NCBI RefSeq assembly: GCF_023053635.1
Contig: NC_086179.1
Coordinates: 1,254,001 to 1,318,000 of the forward strand
Direction: 5' to 3'
Source of the DNA: Elgaria multicarinata webbii
Lineage: Eukaryota > Chordata > Lepidosauria > Squamata > Anguidae
Length of the DNA stretch: 64,000 nt
Below are positions 22,891 to 35,300 of the stretch, piece after piece; within the stretch, counting starts at the first letter, position 1; the number at the start of each line of letters is the position of its first letter. The notes beneath the pieces were generated by a model. It was given only the letters and a program-made list of their open reading frames with translations, did not search any database and was not told the DNA's origin. Both the position numbers and the translations under genes were made by a program.

Positions 22891-23358
22891 TAAAATAAAT
22901 CAAACCTCACCAGGAGGAGGGGAAGAAGGGGCCACCACTCCACGTGCCCCGTTCCTCTCCCTGCCAGATTTCCCCCTCATCATCATCATCCCCGGGCAGG
23001 TTCTGGGATGGAACAAGGGCCACAGGGTGCCCCCACACTTTTAAAAAAATAACCTTTCCGGCACTGTGCCTATGCACAGCCATGCAATTGCGCATCATTG
23101 CATGGGCACCACAGCACGTCCCGCATCCTCCACGTGTTTAAAAAAAACATTTCCGAGTTTCCCCTCTCCATGCTTCTCCACCGTGCGCGTCCTTCTGCCC
23201 AAGCCAGAGAAGCACGGAGGTGTTGCAGTGGCCATTCGTCTCACTGGTCCACCCCCTCCTTCCCCCTCCTCCTGTCCAACCGTGGAAACCAATCAGGGAT
23301 CACCATTGTCCGGGACAAGCCTCTGCTGCAAATCCAGAGCAAGGTGACAGACGGCAAA
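22891..23358. other. Intergenic, nothing identified
   Basis: GC-rich single-copy-looking sequence between the L2 fragment and the next CR1. No coding signal. Confidence 0.35.
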
Positions 23359-24886
23359 TCATAGAATCATAGTTGAAAGGAGCCTATTAAGCCATCGAGT
23401 CCAGCCCCCTTCTCAATGCAGGAATCCACATTAAAGCATCCCTGACAGATACTCGTCCAGCTGCCTCTTGAAGGCCTCTAGCGTGGGAGAGCCCACAACC
23501 TCCCTAGGCAACTGGTTCCATTGTCATACTGCTCTAACAGTCAGGAAGTTTTTCCTGATGTCCAGCTGGAATCTGGCTTCCTTTAACTTGAGCCCGTTAT
23601 TCTGTGTCCTGTAGGAGTGTGCACAGCCCCCCTGCTCTGCCCCACGGGCCGATCCGAAAATTTCGGATCGGCCCGCTCCTCTCTGCGCCGCTCCGCCCAT
23701 ACTCCGCCTCTTCACCGTGGAGCTCCGGCTTTGAATAGGAGCTCCGCAGTGGAGGGGAGTGGTGTCAGGTAAGGCTGGGAGAGGAGGGGGGGGTTACCGA
23801 GCCCTGCCGCCGTCACCGCCCGTGCGGCGACGGTGGCAGAGCCCGGTAAGGGACCAGGGGGGAGGGGGGCCTTACCTGCCTCCGTCCGCGGTCCGTCGGG
23901 TTCTTCAATTGAGCCCGCGGTTCAGCCAGGAAGTCTAGGCCGGCTCAATTGAAGAACCCGACGGACCGCGGACGGAGGCAGGTAAGGGAGAGGAGGCGGG
24001 GGGTTTACTGGGCCCTGCCGCTGTTGCCGCATGGGCGACAGCGGCAGGGGCAGGGCCCGGTAAACCCCACTTACCTTTCCGGCGGAGCTCCGGATCGAGG
24101 CAAAGGATCCGCCTTCACCTCGATCCTCTTCGCCACGCTCCGCCGGCCCCCCAATCCTCTTCCCCTCCGCCTTAAGGGGAGGCGAAGCACCCTGCTCCGC
24201 TTCTAATTCGCTGGTCCGATTAGAAGCGGAGCACATCCCTAGTGTCCTGCACTCTAGGATGATTGAGCAGAGATCCTGGCCCTCCTCTGTGTGACAACCT
24301 TTTAAGTATTTGAAGAGTGCTATCATGTCTCCCCTCCATCTTCTCTTCTCCAGGCTAAACAGGCCCAGTTCTTTCAGTCTCTCCTCATAGGGCTTTGTTT
24401 CCAGACCCCTGATCATCCTGGTTGCCCTCCTCTGAACACGCTCCAGCTTGTCTGCGTCCTTCTTGAATTGTGGAGCCCAGAACTGGACGCAGTACTCTAG
24501 ATGAGGCCTAGCCAGGGCCGAATAGAGAGGAACCAGTACCTCACACGATTTGGAAGCTATACTTCTATTAATGCAGCCCAAAATAGCATTTGCCTTTTTT
24601 TGCAGCCATATCGCACTGTTGGCTCCTATTCAGCTTGTGATGTACAATAATTCCAAGATCCTTTTCGCTTGTAGTATTGCTGAGCCAAGTATCCCCCATC
24701 TATTTCCTAGGTGTAGAACTTGGCATTTATCCCTATTAAATTTCATTCTGTTGTTTTCAGCCCAGCACTCCAGCCTATCAAGATCACTTAGAAGTTTGTT
24801 TCTGTCTTCCAGGGTATTAGCTATCCCACCCAATTTGGTGTCATCTGCAAATTTGATAAGCGTTCCTTGTACCTCCTCGTCCAAAT
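23359..24886 (-). mobile_element. CR1 LINE, interrupted by a hAT MITE
   Basis: Left part 23359-23611 and right part 24250-24886 are one CR1 copy; the serial-hairpin hAT MITE lies between its duplicated GTGTCCTG target. The minus strand of the right part encodes [20 protein letters not shown] and RLECWAENNRMKFNRDKCQV (RT) down to the C-terminus. Its 5' end abuts the L2 LINE at 24887. Confidence 0.85.
23612..24241. mobile_element. GC-rich serial-hairpin hAT MITE, copy 1
   Basis: Inserted in a minus-strand CR1 with a perfect GTGTCCTG duplication (23604-23611 and 24242-24249). Ends TAGGAGTGTGCAC and GAGCACATCCCTA match a hAT TAGGGATGTGC terminus. Inside are several palindromes in series: GATCCGAAAATTTCGGATC near 23650, a long central pair around the TCAATTGA motif (about 23880-23985), and GCCGCTGT/ACAGCGGC pairs. 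No reading frame is conserved. Confidence 0.85.
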
Positions 24887-27497
24887 GCATGTCCTCTCTG
24901 ACAACTCTCCTACTCTGATCTTGGGTGACTTCAATATCCATGTAGATGACCTTCACGATACTGCAGCTCTACGATTTCGCTCCTTATCTTCCTCTTACGA
25001 TCTTAAGCTCTGGTCTGAAGCTCCCACACATTCCCTTGGACACTGTCTGGATCTTGTCCTCACTCGGAACTGCTCTGTCGTGGACGTTTCTACTGTTGAC
25101 TTTCCTCTGTCAGATCATCATCTAGTCTCTTTCAATATTACTCACAATCCCCCTCCTCCACGTCCCGCTTCACGCCCTTGTCGTGACCTGCATTCTATCA
25201 ACTATGAGGCTTTTTCTCAGTCTTTAGCCTCCTCTCTTCCTTCTGTCTTCACAGCCGTCTCCTTGGACTCAGCCGTCTCCTCCTTTAACTCCTCCTTATC
25301 TTCAACTCTTGATAATCTTGCTCCATCTACAACTCGGATAGTTCGCCCCTCTCAACCCCAACCGTGGCTCACCTCTTTCCTTCGCTACCTTCGCTCTTGT
25401 TCCTGGGCAGCCGAACGCCTGTGGCGTAAGACCAAGGACTGGGCAGACTTTGTCCATTACAAATTTGTTCTCACCTCTTTCTCTTCTGCCATTTCACTGG
25501 CCAAACAGCAGCACTACTCAACGTTGATCCAGTCAAATGCCAAGCACCCTCAGCGGCTCTTCGCGTCCTTCAATTCTCTTCTGAAGCCTAATCCACCATC
25601 TCTCCCCGCCTCTCTGGCTGCCAATGACTTTGCCTCTTTCTTCAATGCTAAAATCCAAACTATTCGCTCCGATCTGGCCAGCTCTGCTCCGCTTCCAGCT
25701 CCTGTCCCTCACCTGTCAGTTCCTCCTGCAACTCTCGCGGCGTTCCCTTCGGTCTCAGCTGATGAACTGTCTAAAATACTGCGCTCGTCGAAGCCTTCCA
25801 CTTGTTCCCGTGATCCGATTCCCTCTCGCGTCTTTATTAATCTTATCCCCGCTATCCTCCCGTCCTTGCTTCACATCATTAATTCTTCTCTGTCCTCTGG
25901 TTCATTTCCTTCTGCTTTTAAACATGCTACAGTCTCTCCCATTCTCAAAAAACCCACTCTTGATCGACTTTCTCTGTCTAACTACCGACCTGTCTCTCTG
26001 TTGCCCTTTGTCTCAAAGATCCTGGAACATGTGGTCTACTCTCGTTGTCTTGACTTTCTCTCTAGTAACTCTGCTCTGGATGCCTTTCAATCTGGATTCC
26101 GCCCTTTGCATTCCACTGAAACAGCCCTTACCAAGATCACCAATTATCTTCTCACTGCCAAGTCTAAAGGCCATTATTCCGTTCTTATTCTCCTTGATCT
26201 AACTGCAGCCTTTGACACGGTTGATCATGATCTTCTTTTAGATTCCCTCCATGACCTTGGACTCTGTGGCTCTGTCTATAACTGGTTCGCCTCCTATCTA
26301 GAGGGTCGCTCTTTCAGCGTGTCGGCTAACGGCAGCTCGTCCTCCTCTTTTCCCCTTTCTGTAGGGGTTCCGCAAGGCTCGGTGCTGGGCCCATTGTTGT
26401 TTTCTTTATACATGCTGCCCTTGGGTAAGCTTATTCAATCTCATGGCCTCCAATATCACCTGTATGCCGACGATACACAATTATATCTCTCATCTCCGGA
26501 ACTTTCTCCTGATGTTCACGATCGCATCTCGGCATGTCTCTCAGATATCTCAGCTTGGCTGCTTCATCGTCGTTTGAAACTTAATATGGCAAAAACTGAA
26601 CTGCTTGTTTTTCCTCCTAAACCTTCTCCTCACCTCTCATTCTCTCTTACTGTCAACGATGTCACGCTTACTCCGGTCAAGGAAGCTCGTAGTCTTGGCT
26701 TTATATTTGATTCCTCGCTCTCCTTTATTCCTCATATCGAGGCAGTAGCTAAATCCTGTCGCTTCTTCCTGTATAATATTGCCAGGATTCGACCATTTTT
26801 GTCTGTCTCTTCTGCCAAGACTCTCGTTCACGCACTGGTTATCTCTCGGTTGGACTACTGCAACCTTCTTCTCTCTGGCCTTCCTTTGTCTCACATCAGT
26901 CCGCTGGTCTCTGTCCACCACTCTGCCGCTAAGATCATCTTCTTGGCCCGCCACTCTGACCATGTCACTCCACTTCTGAAATCTCTTCATTGGCTTCCAA
27001 TTCACTCCAGAATCCAATATAAACTTCTCCTGCTGACCTTCAAAGCTCTTCACGGTCTAGCTCCTGCCTATCTCTCCTCTCTCATCTCACACTATTGCCC
27101 CGCTCGTGCTCTCCGCTCCTCTGATGCCATGCTTCTCGCCTGCCCAAGGACCTCTACTTCCCTTACTCGGCTTCGTCCTTTTTCTTCTGCTGCCCCTTAC
27201 TCCTGGAACGCTCTTCCAGAACATTTGAGAACTACAAGTTCAACCGCAGCTTTTAAAACTCAGCTAAAAACTTTTCTTTTCCTTATAGCTTTTAAATATT
27301 GAGTTTGTTCTGACTCTATACTGTTAGCCTCACCCTACCCTGTGCCTGTTTACACTTCCCTGTGCCTGTTTGCATTCTCCTTCCCTCTTTATTGTTTACT
27401 ACAACTTTATTAGATTGTAAGCCTATGCGGCAGGGTCTTGCTATTTACTGTGTAATCTGTACAGCACCATGTACACTGATGGTGCTATATAAATAAA

Positions 27498-27528
<31 letters not shown>

Positions 27529-27535
27529 TAATGTC
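24887..27535 (+). mobile_element. L2-clade LINE with long open RT frame
   Basis: A frame of about 800 codons is open to the stop at 27302. It starts inside the endonuclease (LILGDFNIH, then DLVLTRN and SDHHLVSF), so the 5' end is truncated. Reverse transcriptase follows with [50 protein letters not shown] and the YADD active site. The usual C-terminal [14 protein letters not shown] and WNALPEHLR segments close the frame. The 3' UTR ends in GGTGCTATATAAATAAATAAA repeats and an (AAT)n tail, the L2-type end. It abuts the 5' end of a minus-strand CR1. The open frame points to a fairly recent insertion. The clade call rests on protein motifs and tail, not on a search. Confidence 0.85.
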
Positions 27536-28881
27536 GGCGCCTTGCTCACAGCAGAAAGTCCCCCCTCGGAGGGGGGGGGGGAGGAATGCCCTGGGCTGGG
27601 TCTGCGATGGCGGCTGCATCATGTAAATGACCTAGCACCACTGTGGATCCATCCTGGGCCTTTCCCCTCATCAAGACAAGCCCCAGAATCCATTTCCTGC
27701 GAGAGAAGCTCAACCAGCCCCAGACAGTGGCGGCCTCTGGGCACCTCCACCCCATGGCCGTTTAAGTGGGTCTCATTCTTTGCTAATGCAAAGCGACAGC
27801 ACCATCTGCAAGGAAGGGTTAGCAGAGGGGAGGACCCCCCACCCCCACCCCAGGGCTGCATCCCCTAAAGCTTTCAGGGACCAGGTGGTGTGCAGGGCCA
27901 AAGTGCACAAAGCACACAAACACCCTCCGTCCGTCCGTCCGTCCGTCCGTCCATCCATCGTACACACAACAGACACAACAGGCACACTCACTGGCCCTCT
28001 GCACAGCCATGCAGTGGCAAAGAGGGGCCCCGGGGAGGGAGCGTAAGCCCTCTCCCCATGATCTCCCCCCTCCGCCTTTTGCGATCCGGTGTGCCCGATC
28101 CCTCTGGCTCTGGTGCTTTCCTTGCCGCTACCCTACTGGCCCTTTGCGAACTGGGTGGGGAGGCCAAAAATGGCCCCCGTGGGCTGCAGAGTTCCCCCAT
28201 CTCTGCTCTCGCAGGAGGAGATTCACCTTCATGGGGAGCTTGGCAAAGAGCCAAGAAGGCGTGAGAGACCCAGGTGCCACGTTCGGTGCCTCTGGCAGGC
28301 AGGAATGAAACAGGTGCCGCTTCCCCCAGCCTCAGGGCTGTGAGAAGGGCGCGTGGAACAACATAGCTTCCAGTCACCACAGAGTCCAGCAGCCAGGGAG
28401 CAGTTTGGCAGGATCACCAACAAAACTCTCCCCACAAAGCTCGCTTGGTGGAAAGGCAGGATATAAATTAAACAAATGCAAGGAAATGAACCCAGAGCCT
28501 CGCCCCCCCCCCCCGCCTACCGGTGCTCCACCCCCCCGCCATCCTTCAGAGGAAGGGCATTCGTTCCACGAGAGCAACCCTGAAAGCAGGTTCACCTCCG
28601 CACAGCCAGAGACAAAAATGATCCTCCTTTATGAGTGACATCACAGTGACACACCCCTCGTGGCGCCCCGTGCCCCTCCCCCTCCTTCCCCACATTTGGT
28701 GCACCCGCGGTCAGGGCAAGTCAGACCGGAGGCAAACTCCAGAGCCGGAGGCGGCCGGCGTGGGGCCCGGAAACATCTCCGCGTGGGGCCAGCTCTGCAG
28801 CCAGGAGGCAGCTTCCTGGTGGCTCAGGACAACGTGGGCCCACGGTGAAGGGGCCCACGTCTTGGGCAGCACAGTCCAGGC
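27536..28881. other. CPT1B 3' flank
   Basis: Would include the CPT1B 3' UTR. No AATAAA or ATTAAA on the minus strand was seen; a weak SINE-tail-like bit (AAAGGCAGGATATAAATTAA) lies near 28452. The true transcript end is undetermined. Confidence 0.35.
27928..27958. repeat. (CCGT)n microsatellite
   Basis: Six CCGT units then CCAT units. Confidence 0.85.
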
Positions 28882-29350
28882 TCAGTTGCCCGTTTTCCTG
28901 GCTGGTAGCCCGAAGAGGCCCGCAATGTCCAGCATGGCCTGGTGGATGTTCCGCCCAAAGCGCTTGGAGTCCTAGGGGTGACCGGATGGGAGGAGAAGAG
29001 GGGGAAGAAGAAGAGGAAGAAGAGGTCTCCATAGTATCTTCCACAGCTCTCTCCAGGCTGTGTCACAGAATCACAGAATTGTGGAGCTGGAAGGGACCTC
29101 AAGGATCATCCAGTCCAACCCTCTGCAATGTGCAGGGAAACCCATTAAACCACCCTCTTCTTAAAAGCTTCCCGGAGCCATGAGAAGGGTGAGCCCAGCC
29201 TGGTGGCTGCTCCTGGGCTGGAGGACTGGGAGTGACCACAACGGGGCACAGAGCGTGGAAGCGAGGTGCAGAGAAACAGCCAGGACCTGCAGCGAACCCT
29301 TCCAAGAGAAGGGTGGGGCACCTAATCTAGGCGGGGTGTGTGTGTGTGTG

Positions 29351-29388
<38 letters not shown>

Positions 29389-32300
29389 CAGGAAAAAGCT
29401 GCACCTGTCTGTGCCCAAAAGGAGCTCCAGAAGGACGCTGTGTGCCCCCCTCCCAATCCCAGCCCCCGGGGCAAAGAGCAAGCGAGGCAGCCTCCAAGTG
29501 GAGGGAAGTGACAGGGCTGCGAGGACCAGAGGGGTCTCCTGCCTCCACGGAGGGAGGGAGGGAGGGAGGGAGGGGCTCAGAGGGCACCTGGTGCAGCCCC
29601 TCCCCTCCAAGTCGAGACCCGTCCTGCAGCCCCCAGCCCACCACCACCGCCTCCACCCCTTCCACACTCACCGTTTCAGAACTGGAGAACTTGCTGGAAA
29701 CGTGGAAAGTGACCAGGTTCTCTCCGGCGATGATGTAGGAGACGCCGTAGCCGTCATCGGCCACCTGCAGGAGGGGCAGGCAGTCAGGCCCGCGGGCAAC
29801 TGGGCCGACAGCCTGGTGAGCGCAAGCGGAGGGAAGAGCCTGGCCCGGAGCGTGGAGGGGAAGTTCTGCCGCGGAGAGGAGGCCCGGAGCCCGGAGGGAA
29901 AGGGCAGGCAAGAGACAAGGGCCGCATCCAAGGCCACCTTCCGCCATGCATCATTTGCTGGGGAACCCGAGTGGGAGGGGGCTGTTGCCCCCCCGCTCTG
30001 CCCATGGGCTTCCCCTGAGGGCATCTAGGCTGACTCTGTGGGGAAGCAGAATCCTGGGCGGGCAAAACCTTGGCCTGATCCCGCGAAGCTCTTCTTACGC
30101 CTCCTCCCGCACCTCCCCAGGGTTCCTCGTGGTTTGGGACAGTGGCCCAAGCTCTTGAGGGACCCAGGCCCAGAAGGTTGCACTGCAGCGGCATCTGGGC
30201 CAGCAGATCTGCATCTCCAGGAGCCACCTGCCCTGTAGTCCAGGGCATCTGGAAGGCACCAGGCTGCCTATTCCTGCAATGCGCGCTGGCCTACGGCTGC
30301 ACACCTGCCCTGGTGGCACCGCTGGTCTCTCCCCTGCACCTGCTCAGGGCCAGCACACGCACACACACACACGCACGTGCACACACACACACACACACAC
30401 ACAGCCAGTCTGCCACCCCCACCCTGTGCCCATCTCAGCAGGCCGTACTCACGGGCCCAAAGCCACCACCGGAGGAGATGTGATCTGGATTCGTCTCCAA
30501 GTCAAACATTTTGATCTGCTGCTGGGGCGTCTGGCTGGTGGAGAGGCGCCAGGGCTCAGACAGCACCTGTGGGAGGTGGAGCCGGGGGACGGGGACAGGG
30601 CAGGGACAGGGTGAAAGCCAAATCCCCCCCAACACGCCGGGGTCAAGAAGCTCAGAGCGGAGCCAGGCCTGCAGGGAGCTTCCTGTTCTCCCCCCGCCCC
30701 CCACAAATTTCAACAGCCTCCCACCAAACTCAAAGCACAGTTAGGAACTGGATACGGCCTTTTAGCAAATTAGGCAGTACATAAATGTGGGATGATGGTG
30801 ATAATGCCTGTGGATCACATCCAGAGGGTGCCGCAATGAGGCTTCTGCCTGCCTGGGCTGCTCACCCAGCTGGGCCCGTGGCTGCTGTGGTCGGTGCCCA
30901 CATGAAGGCAGCCGCACCTCTGCCTCAGGCACATGGCGAAGGGATCTGCCTCCCCTCGAATGCGCCAGGGACTGGCTGGTGGATCTGCCCTTCGTGAGAT
31001 GCAGCCTCTGGCAGCACAACACACGGAGTTGGGCTGCATTAATAGAAGTACAGCTTCCAAATCACGTGAGGGAACCAGTGACCTCGGGAGGTTGTGGGCT
31101 CTCCCACACTAGAGGCCTTCAAGAGGCAGCTGGACAACCCTCTGTCAGGGATGCCTTAGGGTGGATTCCTGCATTGAGCAGGGGGTTGGACTCGATGGCC
31201 TTGTAGGCCCCTTCCAACTCTGCTAGTCTATGATTCTATGATCCTAGGACAGAGCCCCCCTCGCCCACCACCCCTGATCTGCTGCCAACGCTGCTCCAAG
31301 GCAGGCGCATGGGGCACAGCAGGAGGTCCAGCTCTGTCATCGCCTCCCTCGCGCTACCGGTCCATGCACCCACACGCCCCAGGGCCCCAGCCCACGCCGG
31401 GAGCGTTCCATCGCAATGTAGGATCAGGGCATGTTCCCAGTGGGGCCATCAACTGCCCCTTGTCCCCCCCCCCGCACCCCGCTCTCGGCCGACCTTTCTC
31501 AGGGCTCTGTTATGCGTGGGCACTTCACACGAACGATGAGAAAACGGCCCGGTAGCCATAGCCAAGGGGGAGGGGATGGAAGGGAAGAAGTTGGGGGTCC
31601 AGACCAGTCCGTGGGGGGAGAGGAGGAGGAGGAGGAGGAGGAGGAGGGAAGGCTGGTGTTGCACTTTGACACGGAGCCTGTCTTGTGCAAGCTGAAACAC
31701 CCCGGGGGGGGGCACATTGCCTGGACCCTGCCCAGCCGGCCTGTGTGCTTTCCCCGCACGCCCAGCTGCACAGCGAGGCATCACCTTGGCCAGGAAGGGA
31801 GAGTCCAGCCCCAGGTAGCGCGACACCACGTAGAGGCAGAAGAGGTGCCTGTCGATGCCGGCCCCTGTCATGGCCAGCCGGTACATGTGCTGGTGCTTCT
31901 CTGCTGCCACCTTGAAGAGCTGCAGGCGCTCCGAGTCCTGCAGGGAGGGAGGGAGGGTCAGGGGCCCGGCCCAAGGCCACCTTGGCGCACTCGGCGCCCC
32001 GCGTGTTGGGGACTGGCTTGGGGGCAGCCCTCGGTTTCCCTCCACAAATGGGCACCCTCCAAGCCCACCGATTCAACCGCCGCAGCCCCAGACCCGGCTT
32101 CTTTGGGACGCCCCCAGGGAACGTGGGGCCATTGCGACGGGTGGGTGCGTGGGCTGAAGCCCCAGGGATGCTTCCCTGAAGCCCCTGGCCTTGGCGGAGG
32201 GGTGGGATGAGAACGCAAAAGAAAGAAATAAGCAGCGTTCAGGGCATGTGAGCGACACCCTGAAACATGTACAGGTCTGTGGTGGAAATGTTTTTTAGAA

Positions 32301-35300
32301 GACTTCTGAGGCCTTCTAGGTTGTGGGGGGCAGTTGCACACTTCGAAGGGAAGTTTCCCAACAGTATTTGGGGAGGGGGGGTGGAGCGAGGGGGACTTAT
32401 GGTTGCAAAACAGGTGGACTTGAGGCTCAAAGTGGAGTTTAGGCTAAGCATGATCCCAAGGGGGACGTAGCACAAACTGCATTATATTTTTGTGTCGTGG
32501 TTCCACCTACAATACGGTGCTGAACCACTGGAGCTCAGGACCGGAGAAGGATTTCCCCCTTCCGCCCCACAAGACAAGAGAGAGCAAACGCCAAGAGGCC
32601 GATATGCTACGTACAGCACAGATGAAAGGCAGGAGGGGAACAGGACGGTCCGGGGTGGGGTGGGGGTGGGGGCAGTGGAGGGACCTTCAAACAGCTCGAG
32701 GGGGGGGATTGCAGAAAGCCCCCCCACCCCCACCCGAGAACTCACACTGCAGTTTGGGTTCGCCATGCTGTGCACGAAAGCCGTTGACTCGCCGGTGCAA
32801 GAGCGCACCGTCTCGGTCCTGCCTTCCCGGAAGAGCCGTGTCATGGAAGCCTCGTAGGTGAGGCAGAAAGAGCCCTTGTCCTGCAAGAAGAGGCAGCGAG
32901 GAGCAGGAGTTGTGGGGGGGGGAAGCTCCCCCCCTCAAGGGCCCCTGCAGCTGAATCCTGAGAGGGTCAGATGCAGCCCCCCCCCAAGTCCTTCCTCATG
33001 ACCCACTTCTTCCACTAAGTCAGGGGGCAGCCAGCACTTTCGCTCCAAAGGCTACATGTGGTGACATGTGGGGGCAGGCTGGGGAATATATACGCATCCC
33101 CACGCACACGGACGGTCACGAGCTGCCGTTTTGTGACGGTGGCGACGACACGTTTGCGTCCCCCTCCCCGCCCCAGAGCGAGGGGAGTGGGAGTGAGGGC
33201 CGATGAAGCGAGGAGGGGAGGGGACGGCGCCGCTTACCCGGAAGTGCGCCAGCTGCAACGCGATCTGGATGAAGCTGTCAGGGCTGGTGCGGCATTTCTT
33301 GATGAACCCTTTGCCAAACTCCGTGAAGAGGAAGCAGTGGAAATCCACGTCGTCCGCGAGGGCCCTGGCCACGCCGTAGGAGGCGTCAATGGCCACGCTG
33401 CACTGCACAGAGCAAACCGGGGGTGAGGCTGCAAAAGGCGATTTCCCAAACCCCATCCCTGGAATATGGGGGGGGGCAGAGCAAGTCTTGGCCCCCGACC
33501 CTGCTTGCCCCTCCCACCCTGACAACATCTCCATCGGCATCACCAACAGCGCTGGCTTGGAGACTCTGCCCCTGCCTGGAAAGGCCCCTCCTGTCCCGGA
33601 GAAGACGCTCAGGCCGGCATGGAGACGGGATGGAGGAAGCGTCAAGATGCGGGGAAGACTGGGCTACAGAGAAGGTCTCCTAGCTGAAGCCTGCCTTGCC
33701 CCAAATGGCTGGCAGCGCTTTTCTGACTTAAAACATCCACAAAGCTCTGCTTTTCGTCTGTGTAAAAGTACGAACGATCTGCCCTCGGTGGAGTCTGCTA
33801 GTGCATCTCTGCATGAGCCACGGAGGCCCACAGCAACCGCTGCAGGAGGGCAACAGGCAGGTTCTGCTGAGGGGGATGGTGGGGGGCAGGGTGGGGGGAC
33901 TCGGCTGCACCATTGGAACGCCGCAGCCCCACCCAGGGCGAAGCCGTGGCCGCAGTGACGCTCCCGGAAGCATCGCTCCGTGCTCAGGATGCTCGAGGCG
34001 CTGAGGACAGGTTGTGCAGCCCTGCGTGCAATGCCGCCTGAGGAGCTGGACCCTTCCGAGGCAGATAAATAAAGAGCACGCCAAGCAGACGGCCCAGGAT
34101 GATGGGCAGCAGGGAAGCGCTTCCTGGCAGCCGAACTTGCCTTTTGCGAGGAGGTTATTTATCGCACGGAGAACAGGGAGGAACCGATTTGTCCGTTGGC
34201 CTCTGGAGAAGCTCCACATCCACCCCAGGACAATTCTGAACGTAGAGGCCGGGTTGCCTCCTTCTTGGCAGGGGCAGGAAGCACTCTGGGGGCTGATGCC
34301 CTGTTTGTCCCCCAATTATGCCCCCTTTCGGACTCATGAGTGAGCTCCCCCTCCCCCGCCACACTGAACTTTGAGGCCCTGGGATTGGCCCATGGGCCGA
34401 AAGAGGCAGACGCGCCCACGCCCACCTGCACACCATGGGGTGGAGCTCTGGGGCATGTCAAGCCCACCTGGAGGCCTTCCACCATTAGGGACCGGGGCAA
34501 GAAGCCCTCTGGACATGGGCTGAGACCCTGCAATCTTCAGTCTGGCACCTGGCACTCAGGCAGAACGAAAGGTGCTCAGGAGGGCATAGACGGCGCAAGG
34601 CCTACCTCCTCCGTGATGTCCCACATCAAGCGCTGCGGTGGAGGCAGCGATGGGTTGGGCACCCCGTGGCAGTGCCCGTCGCTGCAGTAGCCCAAGTGGA
34701 ACTGGTCTGTAGCCAGCATGAACTGGGGAGGAAGACACAGGCGTGAGGCGAAGGGCGAGCCCTCGGCTGCTCATCCTCCAAGTCGATGGGCGGCTCCCCT
34801 CCCCCCGCCCGCCCGCGCGTGCAGAAGGGAGTTCCCGCCGGCTCCTCACCTCCCAGAGGTGTCCGATGATGGGGGCGTCAGCCCACGAGTGCTCAGCGTT
34901 GGCGCCCAGCTTGCCATTGCGGTACACCACCAGGCTGAAGGACTTGTCAAACCACCTGCACAGAGGAGGAAGGCAGCCTGCATGCTCCCTGGCAGGTGGA
35001 GGGGTCACCTGGGGGAGTGGCTCGGGGGAACCCCAAGCCCAGAACTCCCACAGCGGATGTGCCCAAAGGGTCTGGAGATGGATCCCAAAGGAGCTTTGCA
35101 CAAGCAGCCCCCGCCTGCCCCCAGCCCTGGACCAGCCTCAGGCTCTTCACGCCTCCGTTACCACCTCCCTCTCCCTCTCCCTCTCCCTCTCTCTCTCTCT
35201 CTCTCTGCGCTGCTTTTGATGGCCCAGTGCAACACCGAGGCCCAACAGCCGGAGGAGGCCAGAGGTCCTCCAAGGCTCCTCCTAGCATCATCCCTGCCAC

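Noticed and set aside
29180-30028. 282-codon + strand open frame
   Set aside because: Antisense to a CPT1B exon and a (TG)n tract; low-complexity content.
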